Below are positions 7,176 to 16,148 of a stretch of 43,943 bases of DNA, piece by piece. Source of the stretch: Bacteroidales bacterium (GTDB taxonomy: Bacteria > Bacteroidota > Bacteroidia > Bacteroidales > Paludibacteraceae); assembly GCA_021371875.1 (NCBI GenBank), contig JAJFVH010000103.1:1-43943 (forward strand), written 5' to 3'. The first letter of the stretch is position 1. Each line of letters opens with the position of its first letter. The notes beneath the pieces were generated by a model that saw nothing but the letters and a program-made list of their open reading frames with translations, was not told the origin of the DNA and ran no database searches. The position numbers and the translations under genes were made by a program.

Positions 7176-8558
7176 ATGATTTTATTTACCAATAAAAAAT
7201 TTTATTTCCAGCAGCTTGTGTCAATGATAATTCTGACTTTGTTTGCTGGAAAAGTAGCAGCCCAATGCGATTATTCGGATGATTTTATAACATTGCCTGC
7301 ACCAACCACAACTGCTTTTGGTATTTCTTATTTACTAACAGGTACTTCAACGGCAGGATGGGTTTACACCAGCGTAGAAACCGTTAAAGGACCTGATGTC
7401 GGGGTGACGGGTTCTTCTTCACGAAATAAATACAAAGCAATGAATACCGGAGAACAAGGACTTAGTTTTCCTGGATATGCCACGGCAGGATACAAAGGCT
7501 CCGTTCTTTCTCCTTTGTTGAGCAATGGTTGTGATTCAATCCATTTTCATTATTCCACAAGAGGGGCTGGTGCAAAAAGAGTATTTGAATTCAGCATAGA
7601 AAAAGATGGTGTGGCTGTATGGAAGGATACCCTCACTGAAACATATGCTACTGTTGGTATCAGATATGAATATGGCATAGGAAAGATTGGAGTAACAGGA
7701 AGTTGTAAATTGAGAATTACAAACATAACAGGAACTTCAGGTACTGGTTACGGTGTTGATGGTATTATCTGGGGACTTTGCATACAGAAAGTTTCAAAAA
7801 TAACAACCCCGGCTTTCACCGTAACAGGAAAAACAAACTCCGAAAACGTGTATTCTGGATCGGCAAAAGTAGCCATAGCGTGTAAAACGCAAGGGGTCAG
7901 TATCTACTACACTACCGATGGAACTGCCCCGACAACTGCCTCTACACTCTACACCGACTCTATTAATTTGACGACAACCACCCGTGTGAAAGCCATTGCC
8001 GCTTATGGTGATTTGATTAGTGATATGGCGGATACACTCGTAACATTTGCTGACGAAACTCCCCCCACCGTCCCGACTGACTTAACGGGAACTCCGTCAC
8101 AAACAAGCATAGACCTTTCGTGGACAGCTTCTACCGATAATATAGGTGTTACAGGTTACAATATTTATGCAAACGGCGAACTGCAAGGAACCGTTATAGG
8201 AACCGGTTATACGCTCAGCGGATTAACCCCTGCTACCGAATATATTGTTGATGTGGAAGCCCTTGATGCCGCAGGCAACAAATCGGTTAAAGCTTCGACA
8301 ACTATTTCAACGCTTTCTGTTACAACAAATATTAAGGAAATAGGAGATAATAAAATAACCATTTATCCCAACCCAATCACTGACTATGTAAATGTAAACA
8401 CTACTGGTGATACTCGGGCTGTCATAACCGACCTTTCGGGCAAAACGATGATAAGCATAATGCTCAGCGAGGGAAGCAACCGTATTAATACTTCGGCATT
8501 GCCCACAGGTGTATATCTGCTGAGAGCGGGCAGCAATGTCGTCAAATTAGTAAAGTAA
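7176..8558 (+). CDS. Secreted multidomain protein with Fn3 and T9SS sorting domain
   Basis: 460 residues from the ATG at 7176; a GTG eight codons upstream falls inside the preceding hairpin, so it is disfavoured. N-terminal signal peptide (about 1-30, ending KVAAQ). Residues about 30-205 form an unassigned beta-rich adhesive-type domain (SVLSPLLSNGCDSIHFHYSTR). Then a chitobiase-C-terminal-like module (about 215-285, YYTTDGTAPTTASTLYT), a fibronectin type III domain (about 293-378, PTDLTGTPSQTSIDLSWTAS) and a C-terminal T9SS type A sorting domain (about 387-460: ITIYPNPITDYVNV, LPTGVYLLRAGSNVVKLVK). It should be exported by type IX secretion to the surface or medium. Its place in the B12 operon suggests corrinoid capture or docking, but no B12-binding motif is recognisable. 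Confidence 0.75.
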   Translation: MILFTNKKFYFQQLVSMIILTLFAGKVAAQCDYSDDFITLPAPTTTAFGISYLLTGTSTAGWVYTSVETVKGPDVGVTGSSSRNKYKAMNTGEQGLSFPGYATAGYKGSVLSPLLSNGCDSIHFHYSTRGAGAKRVFEFSIEKDGVAVWKDTLTETYATVGIRYEYGIGKIGVTGSCKLRITNITGTSGTGYGVDGIIWGLCIQKVSKITTPAFTVTGKTNSENVYSGSAKVAIACKTQGVSIYYTTDGTAPTTASTLYTDSINLTTTTRVKAIAAYGDLISDMADTLVTFADETPPTVPTDLTGTPSQTSIDLSWTASTDNIGVTGYNIYANGELQGTVIGTGYTLSGLTPATEYIVDVEALDAAGNKSVKASTTISTLSVTTNIKEIGDNKITIYPNPITDYVNVNTTGDTRAVITDLSGKTMISIMLSEGSNRINTSALPTGVYLLRAGSNVVKLVK

Positions 8559-8560
8559 AA

Positions 8561-8593
8561 AGTCAGGGGGTGGCTTCGAGTCACCTCCTGACT
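8561..8593 (+). terminator. Hairpin between two T9SS cargo genes
   Basis: AGTCAGGGGGTG (8561-8572) pairs with CACCTCCTGACT (8582-8593), 12 bases with one G-T pair. There is no T run, so it is more likely an mRNA-stabilising or attenuating hairpin than a full terminator. Confidence 0.55.
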
Positions 8594-8616
8594 AATACAA
8601 ACAAAAATACAATGAT

Positions 8617-9792
8617 ATGAAAAAAATATTTACTCTTTGTTCTTTGCTCCTTGCTCTGAATGCTTTTTCTAATTCTCCCTATATTACCCGTGTGTTTGAA
8701 TACAGTCCGGCACCTGGGCAGTTCATTAATACGCTCCCCAAATGGGATGCCGACGACACGCCCGATTCATTGGCAATGAAAGCCCAAAAATCAATCGCCA
8801 ACAACAACCAGACAATGATTTCGTTGGGTGGATACGGTGGGTATGTAGTGCTCGGTTTTGACCATACCATTGTCAATATGCCTGATAGTTGCGATTTCAA
8901 GGTGTTGGGTAATGCTTTCTGGGCTGCTTCCAACCCAAATTCTTCAGCCTCCAAGCGAGGAGGTAGTTGTGAACCGGGTATAATAATGGTGTCGGTGGAT
9001 GCTAACAAAAATGGGGTGCCTGATGATGAATGGTACGAATTAGCAGGAAGCGAATACAATAGTCAATCCACCATTAAAAACTACAAAATCACCTACTACA
9101 AGCCAGACCCAAACAAAGTCGCCACACCCAATACAAGCTATGCTTATCTGACGGATACTACCTATATCCGTTGGAAAACAAACGGATATGGCGATGGCTA
9201 TCTGTACAAAAACTCTTTCCACACCCAAAGCTATTGGCCTCAATGGCTGGGCGATTCGATTGTATTTGAAGGAACCAAACTTGCAAATAATTATGTGGAC
9301 GAAAGCGGAGCAGGTACCTACTACGTGCAATATTCCTATCCCTGGGGTTATGCAGATAATGCCCCAAATACCGATCCGATGTCAAATATGGATATTGCAT
9401 GGGCGGTAGATAAGGACGGGAATAAAGTAAATCTTTCCGGCATTGATTTTATAAAAATATACACCGGTGTAAATCAATATTGTGGTTGGCTGGGCGAAAC
9501 CTCTACCGAAGTAATGGGTGTTACCGACCTTCACCCCAATGCTCAAATAACCAGCGGAATCGATCAGCCACAAGAGGATAAATCATTGACTTTGATTGGC
9601 AATCCCGTCAGAAATAACCTGATTATTGGCAGTGCCACCAATCAAGATATTCATATTTATAACATTAGTGGACAAATTCTTTTTAATGTGCAAATTACCG
9701 AAGGGACAAACTACGTGAATTGTTCGGCTTTACCGTGCGGCGTTTATCTCCTGAAATCAACAACAGACATTATCAAATTCATAAAACAATAA
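8617..9792 (+). CDS. Secreted cell-surface protein of the B12 locus, T9SS sorting domain
   Basis: 391 residues. Signal peptide about 1-18 (LLLALNAFSNS). The main domain (about 20-300) is of a family I know mainly as 'cell surface protein' in Bacteroidota B12 loci; visible conserved stretches are ISLGGYGGYVVLGFDHTI, FKVLGNAFWAASNP, EPGIIMVSVDANKNGVPDDEWYE (possible calcium loop) and FIKIYTGVNQYCGWLGETSTEV. The last 75 residues are a T9SS-type sorting domain (LIGNPVRNNLIIGS, IHIYNISGQILFN, LPCGVYLLKS). Start supported by the signal peptide. The next gene starts 18 bases downstream. Function is unproven; genomic context points to corrinoid acquisition. Confidence 0.75.
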   Translation: MKKIFTLCSLLLALNAFSNSPYITRVFEYSPAPGQFINTLPKWDADDTPDSLAMKAQKSIANNNQTMISLGGYGGYVVLGFDHTIVNMPDSCDFKVLGNAFWAASNPNSSASKRGGSCEPGIIMVSVDANKNGVPDDEWYELAGSEYNSQSTIKNYKITYYKPDPNKVATPNTSYAYLTDTTYIRWKTNGYGDGYLYKNSFHTQSYWPQWLGDSIVFEGTKLANNYVDESGAGTYYVQYSYPWGYADNAPNTDPMSNMDIAWAVDKDGNKVNLSGIDFIKIYTGVNQYCGWLGETSTEVMGVTDLHPNAQITSGIDQPQEDKSLTLIGNPVRNNLIIGSATNQDIHIYNISGQILFNVQITEGTNYVNCSALPCGVYLLKSTTDIIKFIKQ

Positions 9793-9810
9793 TTTTACAA
9801 ACAACAGAAA

Positions 9811-12800
9811 ATGAAAAAAACAATTACACTCACATGGTTATTCGTTTTGATGGCTTTCACGCACTTGTTTGCGGCGACTCCTCAAAACCAGATAACACTG
9901 GATTTGACCAAGCCGGTCAACCCCACTTCTTTTAATTTTGTTTCCGGAAAAGGAAACTGGACGGAAACTTACAACGATGCCGATTACAGTTATATCAAGT
10001 TCGACAAAATGTCTTTCTCTCACCTGATTGCCGGTGCAGGAGCTTCTTATGGTGGATATTACTGGGACGGATTTACAGTATGTTCAAGTGGAGATACTAC
10101 AAATTACGGCTCTGCCGGAAGTTCCGAAAGTTGGATTGCCAACCAATGGGGCTGCATGGCGGGCGGTGGTATCAAAACCGATGCCAACGGCGTCGTACTC
10201 AAAGATGCTAACGGTAAAGTCGTTGTTGAAAAAGGCTTACCCTACCTTTTGGGATACTGGGGCTTCTATATGGAAACTTCGGGTAACCATAGCCTGCAAA
10301 CTGTTTTCAATGGTGGTAAAACCTATAAAGCCGTTGGTATGTATGTCAATAATGCTCCGTGGCCTTATTATGGTAATTTGTACGGCGATGGTTTTGCCCG
10401 TAAATTCAATCAGGAAGGAGATGTTTTCAAACTGATAATTCACGGATTGGATAAAAATCTGGCAGACAATGGAAAAACAGTTGAATACATTCTCGCTCAG
10501 TTCAAAGACGGAAAACTTACACAAAGCCCAGATTGGGAGTGGGTCGATTTATCTTCGTTGGGTGAAATTGGTGGCATGTATTACACTATGTCCACCACTG
10601 ATTCCGACCCTACATATGGGCCGAACACAGCCGTTTATTTCTGTATGGATAAAGTACAGCTACAACGTTCAAGTAACGTAACCGTTACCATGAATGCTAC
10701 CAGTCAAAAAATATTCATGGTAAAAAAAGGAACTACCGACACCCTGAATGTGGGTTCAATGTCCACTTCCGGCTATAAATATTCGTTCTCGGCTTATCCG
10801 GGCACTTATACACTGTCAGCCTATCAGTCGGACGGAACAACCTCAAACGGCACTATTGATTTAACAATAACCAACGATACCGTACAATCATTCCAGTTCT
10901 ATACCATTACTACAGGCGCAACTAATTCTGGATGGACAATGGGTACAGATTACACAGTATCTCAAAAAGTTTCGGGACGAGATGGCACAGTTCGCACTAC
11001 CACTTTAGGCAGCTCAACAACAGCCAACAGAGCCACATTCTTAGTATATAGCGGTGACACCTATTTCGTACAATTAATTCCGAATACCACACATGCCGCC
11101 GAAGGCTATCTGCCTTACGAGGCAAGTGCTACTATAACCGGAAATGTATCTGCTACCGGAGCTATTCCAATGGGTTACAATTATGTAATCACAGCACCTT
11201 ATGATGCAAAACTGTTTGTAGGCAAGAAATATGCCCATTATCAACGTTTCCCGGAAATAACCGCAAGCTTTATAGATTCAACCACCACTACAGGGAAGAA
11301 AATATATACGTTTAAGTTAGCCAATGGTCAGGTTTACAATTATAGAGTTTCGCAAACTGGAAAACTGACCTATGCCGGCAAGTTTACCATGAGTTCTTCG
11401 TTAGCTGCATTGGAAATTACAACAGCAATGCTGGATGGTAATCCCAAACAAATAGACAGAACACTCACGAATAATAGCAAATACAATGTCGCAGACATAT
11501 TCCTGAATATCAATGAAAAGAATTATCTAAAACTGACAAACGGAGCAACTTACCAATTAGTTAACCTCCGAACATGGCAAACGGTAAACACAATTACAGA
11601 CAACTATTTTATTGAGCCTGATTTTCATTATACAGTCGTAAATGAAAACGGACAGGCAGATCATTCGGTAGTTACGGTCGATAAGAATGGCATTGTTTCA
11701 GCTGTAGGAAATGGTACTGCCATAGTACTTGTTACTTACGATGCTATCAACGTTAGTTCCGCTACAGGTGGTCCGTTCTTTGGTGCCATTTGGCCTGAAA
11801 ACACAGGCGTATTTGTAGTAAAAGTCGGCGATACTGGTGATTCTGGAATTACTACTAATATGAAAATAAACGAAAGTTTAAACACCGCTACCACTACCAA
11901 TAAAGTAGCTGGAATAAATGTGGATGCCGAACTTGATGTGTTTTATTATCCTTCGGATAAAGACGGGTACGATTACACGTTCACACCGACAGGAGTAACG
12001 AATGTCGATATGGCTCAGTCTACCGTTGGCGACACACTTTCTTTTAACGGATTTAGTACCAACAACGTAACTGCCAATGCGGATGGAAGTTATACGCTTC
12101 ACCTCACCTATGGTAAGAGTATTGTAAGATTGACTTCCGCCACCGGTGGTGTGGAATATCAGATACTTCGCGCCAAACCGGTAAGCTACACCATTACCAA
12201 CTCAACCAAAGGAGGTACTGACTTTTATCCGGGCGACAAAGTAACCATTGTGTTCAATACGCTTTATCACCCTTGTAACAAGCTGTCAGGAGTATATAAT
12301 ATGGCAGCCAAAATTGTTTACACTGCAAATAGCGGAACTGTTAATAGTACGGCAAATCAATATTCATTCGCACAAACAGCTACCGCCCAAACCATTTCCA
12401 CAACTATTCCTGCAAGCTGGGATATAACTAAAACATTCGACTTCACAGGCGGCGTAATCAATGTAAACGGCTTTGGCGACCCTTATGGTGGGCACCGGGA
12501 TATTACCTTGGAAAGTGGTAAGAACCCGAACTTTACGGCTGTAATCCGCAATGCCTATTTTGGGGCACTACCTACTATTTCTATTCCGGTAAAACAATCG
12601 GTAACAACAGGGCTGATAGATTTAAAACAAACAGCAATTCAGGTATATCCGAATCCGTTTATTGATTACTTGATTGTAAAATCGGACAAAACCCAATCAT
12701 TGAAATTATTTAGTCTTTCCGGTCAATGTTTAATAAATACAACAGTGTCTGAAGGCGATAACCGCATAAATGCTCAGACATTGCCTAAGGGAAGCTACAT

Positions 12801-12840
12801 TTTACAATGTGGCAACGAGGTAGTAAAATTAATAAAGTAA
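9811..12840 (+). CDS. Large T9SS-exported DUF4465 (BtuH-like) protein
   Basis: 1009 residues. Signal peptide about 1-21 (LFVLMAFTHLFAA). Residues about 28-290 are a DUF4465 domain closely similar to that of the lipoprotein gene at 5948 (APWPYYGNLYGDGFARKFNQ; QWGCMAGG; YGPNTAVYFCMDKV). Long beta-rich regions follow; one stretch near residues 608-635 (VVTVDKNGIVSAVGNGTAIV) looks like a bacterial Ig-like (Big2) module. The C-terminus is a T9SS sorting domain (IQVYPNPFIDYLIV, LKLFSLSGQCLIN, LPKGSYILQCGNEVVKLIK). There is no lipobox, so the protein is predicted to leave the cell through type IX secretion. A corrinoid-binding role rests on the DUF4465 domain and operon position. A strong terminator follows at 12858. 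Confidence 0.78.
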   Translation: MKKTITLTWLFVLMAFTHLFAATPQNQITLDLTKPVNPTSFNFVSGKGNWTETYNDADYSYIKFDKMSFSHLIAGAGASYGGYYWDGFTVCSSGDTTNYGSAGSSESWIANQWGCMAGGGIKTDANGVVLKDANGKVVVEKGLPYLLGYWGFYMETSGNHSLQTVFNGGKTYKAVGMYVNNAPWPYYGNLYGDGFARKFNQEGDVFKLIIHGLDKNLADNGKTVEYILAQFKDGKLTQSPDWEWVDLSSLGEIGGMYYTMSTTDSDPTYGPNTAVYFCMDKVQLQRSSNVTVTMNATSQKIFMVKKGTTDTLNVGSMSTSGYKYSFSAYPGTYTLSAYQSDGTTSNGTIDLTITNDTVQSFQFYTITTGATNSGWTMGTDYTVSQKVSGRDGTVRTTTLGSSTTANRATFLVYSGDTYFVQLIPNTTHAAEGYLPYEASATITGNVSATGAIPMGYNYVITAPYDAKLFVGKKYAHYQRFPEITASFIDSTTTTGKKIYTFKLANGQVYNYRVSQTGKLTYAGKFTMSSSLAALEITTAMLDGNPKQIDRTLTNNSKYNVADIFLNINEKNYLKLTNGATYQLVNLRTWQTVNTITDNYFIEPDFHYTVVNENGQADHSVVTVDKNGIVSAVGNGTAIVLVTYDAINVSSATGGPFFGAIWPENTGVFVVKVGDTGDSGITTNMKINESLNTATTTNKVAGINVDAELDVFYYPSDKDGYDYTFTPTGVTNVDMAQSTVGDTLSFNGFSTNNVTANADGSYTLHLTYGKSIVRLTSATGGVEYQILRAKPVSYTITNSTKGGTDFYPGDKVTIVFNTLYHPCNKLSGVYNMAAKIVYTANSGTVNSTANQYSFAQTATAQTISTTIPASWDITKTFDFTGGVINVNGFGDPYGGHRDITLESGKNPNFTAVIRNAYFGALPTISIPVKQSVTTGLIDLKQTAIQVYPNPFIDYLIVKSDKTQSLKLFSLSGQCLINTTVSEGDNRINAQTLPKGSYILQCGNEVVKLIK

Positions 12841-12857
12841 TACTTTTTGCTTGTAAT

Positions 12858-12891
12858 AATAAGGGCGAGCCAGCTTGTTCGCCCTTATTTT
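12858..12891 (+). terminator. Terminator at the end of the B12-uptake operon
   Basis: AATAAGGGCGA (12858-12868) pairs exactly with 12879-12889, followed by TTTTAAA. It closes the btuB to DUF4465 operon, 15 bases before the DUF6580 gene. Confidence 0.82.
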
Positions 12892-12905
12892 AAACAAATT
12901 CATTT

Positions 12906-13490
12906 ATGGAAAAGAAACAAATATATTTACGCTTTAGCGTGATAAGCAGCATTATTTTATTTGCTGCAGTCAGCAGGTTAATTCCTCACCCGACTAATTT
13001 TGCACCGATAGGGGGAATGGCTCTTTTTGGAGCCGCTTATTATAATAAAAAATACTGGGCTTTAATTATTCCGGTACTGTCCATGTGGTTGAGTGATTTG
13101 ATTGTGAATAATGTCGTTTACGGGCAATATTTCAATCACTTCGTGTGGTTTTATCAAGGATGTTACTGGACATACAGTGCCTTTGTTTTGATTACTTTGG
13201 CAGGATTCTTTATTCTTAAGCAAATCAAGGTGAAAAATCTTATTGTTGCCGCTCTTTCTGCTTCTCTGATTTTTTATTTAGTATCAAATTTCGGTGTGTG
13301 GTTCTCAACTGAAATGTATCCTAAGAATATGGCAGGATTGATGGCCTGCTATGTGGCGGGATTAGCTTTCTTTAAAAATACATTGATGGGAGATATGGTT
13401 TACACTACTATCCTTTTTGCAGCATTTGAATATGCCCAACGAAGTATACCGGCATTACAACTGCAAAATATTAAAAGTCAATTAAACTAA
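12906..13490 (+). CDS. DUF6580-type integral membrane protein, putative transport protein
   Basis: 194 residues with about five to six hydrophobic helices (around 10-25, 32-46, 50-70, 86-105, 111-131, 155-180). The conserved segment RLIPHPTNFAPIGGMALFGAAYY near the first helices is characteristic of the DUF6580 family, predicted as a transporter and resembling ECF transporter S components in size and topology. Position between a B12-uptake operon and nrdD suggests corrinoid or precursor uptake, but this is inference. Cys86 sits in FYQGCYWTYS between helices. It follows the terminator at 12858 and is 15 bases from nrdD. I see no separate promoter, so expression may depend on read-through. Confidence 0.65.
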   Translation: MEKKQIYLRFSVISSIILFAAVSRLIPHPTNFAPIGGMALFGAAYYNKKYWALIIPVLSMWLSDLIVNNVVYGQYFNHFVWFYQGCYWTYSAFVLITLAGFFILKQIKVKNLIVAALSASLIFYLVSNFGVWFSTEMYPKNMAGLMACYVAGLAFFKNTLMGDMVYTTILFAAFEYAQRSIPALQLQNIKSQLN

Positions 13491-13505
13491 AAATCAAATA
13501 TATGT

Positions 13506-15596
13506 ATGGAATTATTCATAATTAAACGGGATGGCAAGAAAGAGGCTTTTTCGTTGGAAAAAATCAAAAGCGCAATCCGCAAAGCATTCTTATCCGTAGG
13601 CAGTTTTGCTACCAACGAAGTGATAACAAATATACTTTGCAGAGTAAATATTACCAACGGCTCTACTGTCGAAGACATTCAAAATCAGGTGGAAATTGCA
13701 TTAATGTCCGAACAGTATTATTCCGTGGCAAAATCCTACATGCTGTATCGCCAAAAACACCTTGAAGATAGAGAAGTACGCGACAAATTGCAATTTCTGA
13801 TGGATTATTGCAATGCCCAAAACGCGGCTACCGGAAGTAAATTTGATGCCAACGCCAATGTAGAAAACAAGAATATGGCTACGCTGATTGGCGAATTGCC
13901 TAAGTCGAATTTTATTCGTCTAAACCGCCGTATGCTTACCGACCAATTAAAAAAGATGTACGGCAAAGAAATTTCCGACCGGTATATCGAATTGCTGAAC
14001 ACGCATTTTATCTATAAAAACGATGAAACCAGCCTCTCCAACTATTGTGCAAGTATTACCATGTATCCATGGCTGATAAGCGGAACAGCTTCCATTGGCG
14101 GTAATTCCAAAGCACCTACCAATCTGAAGTCTTTTTGTGGCGGTTTTATCAACATGGTTTTTATGGTATCCAGTATGTTGAGCGGTGCGTGTGCCACACC
14201 CGAATTCCTGATGTATATGAACTATTTTATTGGATTGGAGTTTGGCGATGATTATTTCCTGAATACCGATAAAGTTGTTGATTTATCAAAAAAACAACGC
14301 ACTCTCGACAAAGTGATCTGCGACTATTTTGAACAAATTGTTTATTCAATCAATCAGCCCACTGGTGCCCGAAACTATCAGGCCGTATTTTGGAATATAT
14401 CCTATTACGACCGCTATTACTTCGAGAGCCTTTTTGGAGAATTTTATTTTCCCAATGGAAGTAAACCTCATTGGGAATCGCTCAACTGGTTGCAAAAACG
14501 TTTTATGAAATGGTTCAATCAGGAACGCACCAAAACAGTTCTTACTTTTCCGGTCGAAACAATGGCACTCCTGAGCGATAATGGGGAAGTTAAAGACAAA
14601 GAATACGGCGATTTTACAGCTGAAATGTATGCCGAGGGGCATTCATTTTTTACGTACATGAGCGACAACGCCGATTCGTTAAGTAGTTGCTGTCGTTTAC
14701 GCAACGAAATTACCGATAACGGTTTTAGCTACACACTCGGTGCAGGCGGAGTCTCAACAGGTTCTAAAAGTGTACTGACAATCAACCTGAACCGCTGCAT
14801 ACAATATGCTGCTAAGAGGGAAGTACACTACCTCTTCTTTTTGGAGGAGGTGGTTGATTTGGTTCACAAAGTACAAATGGCGTACAATGAAAATTTAAAA
14901 TACATGCTCGACAAAGGGATGCTCCCTTTGTTCGATGCCGGATATATCAACATGAGTCGTCAATACCTAACAATTGGTGTAAATGGGCTGGTAGAAGCCG
15001 CTGAATCATTAGGTATTGAAATAACGGACAATCCACGTTATCTGGAGTTTGTTCAGCAAGTACTTGGGCTCATTGAATCCTACAACAAGAAATACCGCAC
15101 ACCCGAAGTGATGTTCAACTGTGAAATGATTCCGGCTGAAAACGTAGGTGTAAAACACGCCAAGTGGGACAAACAAGATGGTTTTGCCACAAAGCGTGAT
15201 TGCTACAACAGTTATTTCTATATTGTGGAAGACGAGTCAATCAATATTATAGATAAGTTCCGTTTGCACGGTCGTAAATACATTGAGCACCTCACCGGTG
15301 GTTCTGCTTTGCACATGAATCTCGATGAACATTTAAGCAAACAGCAATACAACCAATTATTGCGGGTAGCCATTCAAGAAGGATGCAATTATTTTACGTT
15401 CAACATTCCCAATACTGTGTGTAACGACTGTGGACATATAGATAAAAATAATCTGCAGGAATGTCCGGTATGCAAAAGCCACAACCTGGATTATCTTACC
15501 CGCGTTATCGGCTACATGAAACGTGTTAGTAACTTTTCCGAAAAACGTCAAATAGAAGCTTCCAAACGCCATTATGCTACAGTATCACAGTTATAA
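13506..15596 (+). CDS. nrdD: Anaerobic (class III) ribonucleoside-triphosphate reductase
   Basis: 696 residues, normal length. An ATP-cone regulatory domain (about 2-92, IIKRDGKKEAFSLEKIKSAI) precedes the catalytic domain (NATGSKFDANANVENKNMA, SLSSCCRLRNEI, GAGGVSTGSKSVLTINLNR). The C-terminal zinc ribbon has Cys639, Cys642, Cys653 and Cys656, and the glycyl radical residue is Gly669 in RVIGYMKRVSNFSE. The enzyme makes deoxyribonucleotides without oxygen using a radical installed by NrdG. The nrdG start overlaps the nrdD end by 23 bases, so the pair is translationally coupled. Phages and mobile elements often carry such pairs. It needs no B12, which is notable next to a B12-uptake island. Confidence 0.93.
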   Translation: MELFIIKRDGKKEAFSLEKIKSAIRKAFLSVGSFATNEVITNILCRVNITNGSTVEDIQNQVEIALMSEQYYSVAKSYMLYRQKHLEDREVRDKLQFLMDYCNAQNAATGSKFDANANVENKNMATLIGELPKSNFIRLNRRMLTDQLKKMYGKEISDRYIELLNTHFIYKNDETSLSNYCASITMYPWLISGTASIGGNSKAPTNLKSFCGGFINMVFMVSSMLSGACATPEFLMYMNYFIGLEFGDDYFLNTDKVVDLSKKQRTLDKVICDYFEQIVYSINQPTGARNYQAVFWNISYYDRYYFESLFGEFYFPNGSKPHWESLNWLQKRFMKWFNQERTKTVLTFPVETMALLSDNGEVKDKEYGDFTAEMYAEGHSFFTYMSDNADSLSSCCRLRNEITDNGFSYTLGAGGVSTGSKSVLTINLNRCIQYAAKREVHYLFFLEEVVDLVHKVQMAYNENLKYMLDKGMLPLFDAGYINMSRQYLTIGVNGLVEAAESLGIEITDNPRYLEFVQQVLGLIESYNKKYRTPEVMFNCEMIPAENVGVKHAKWDKQDGFATKRDCYNSYFYIVEDESINIIDKFRLHGRKYIEHLTGGSALHMNLDEHLSKQQYNQLLRVAIQEGCNYFTFNIPNTVCNDCGHIDKNNLQECPVCKSHNLDYLTRVIGYMKRVSNFSEKRQIEASKRHYATVSQL

Positions 15597-16056
15597 TATC
15601 GTCTTTCAGGAAGTACCCGGCGAGGTAACATTGGCAATCAACCTAAGCAACTGCCCAAACGGTTGCAAGGGTTGCCATAGCCCATACCTACAAGATAATA
15701 AGGGCGATGTATTGGATACAGGTGTAATAGACAATCTTCTTATAAAATACGGAAAGGCAATCACCTGCATTTGCTTTATGGGCGGTGATGCCAATCCGCA
15801 AGAAGTAGAAAAACTATCACATTACATTCGTCGTAACACAAACTTTCGGCTAAAAACTGCTTGGTATTCGGGGAAAGTGAAACTACCGGAATATTTATCT
15901 ATATCCAATTTTAATTATATCAAATTGGGTCCGTATATTGAAAATCTGGGTGGGTTAGACTCGCCAAAAAGCAATCAGCGCTTTTATAAAATTGAAAATA
16001 ATGAGATGATTGATTTGACATGTCGTTTTATCACCCGCAAACAAAAACATGATTAA
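15574..16056 (+). CDS. nrdG: Anaerobic ribonucleotide reductase activating protein (radical SAM)
   Basis: 160 residues, usual for NrdG. The radical SAM cluster motif CxxxCxxC is Cys27, Cys31 and Cys34 (SNCPNGCKGCH); a GG-type motif follows in CFMGGDANPQEV. It binds a [4Fe-4S] cluster and S-adenosylmethionine and generates the glycyl radical on NrdD. The gene overlaps nrdD by 23 bases in another frame, a common arrangement for this pair. No terminator is evident directly after it. Confidence 0.92.
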   Translation: MLQYHSYNIVFQEVPGEVTLAINLSNCPNGCKGCHSPYLQDNKGDVLDTGVIDNLLIKYGKAITCICFMGGDANPQEVEKLSHYIRRNTNFRLKTAWYSGKVKLPEYLSISNFNYIKLGPYIENLGGLDSPKSNQRFYKIENNEMIDLTCRFITRKQKHD

Positions 16057-16148
16057 CCATAGTAATAATCACTTAAAGAATAATAACATGGAAAATAAAA
16101 ACACACAAAAAAAATACCTCAACTATAGAGGTAAAAGACATTTTAGAA

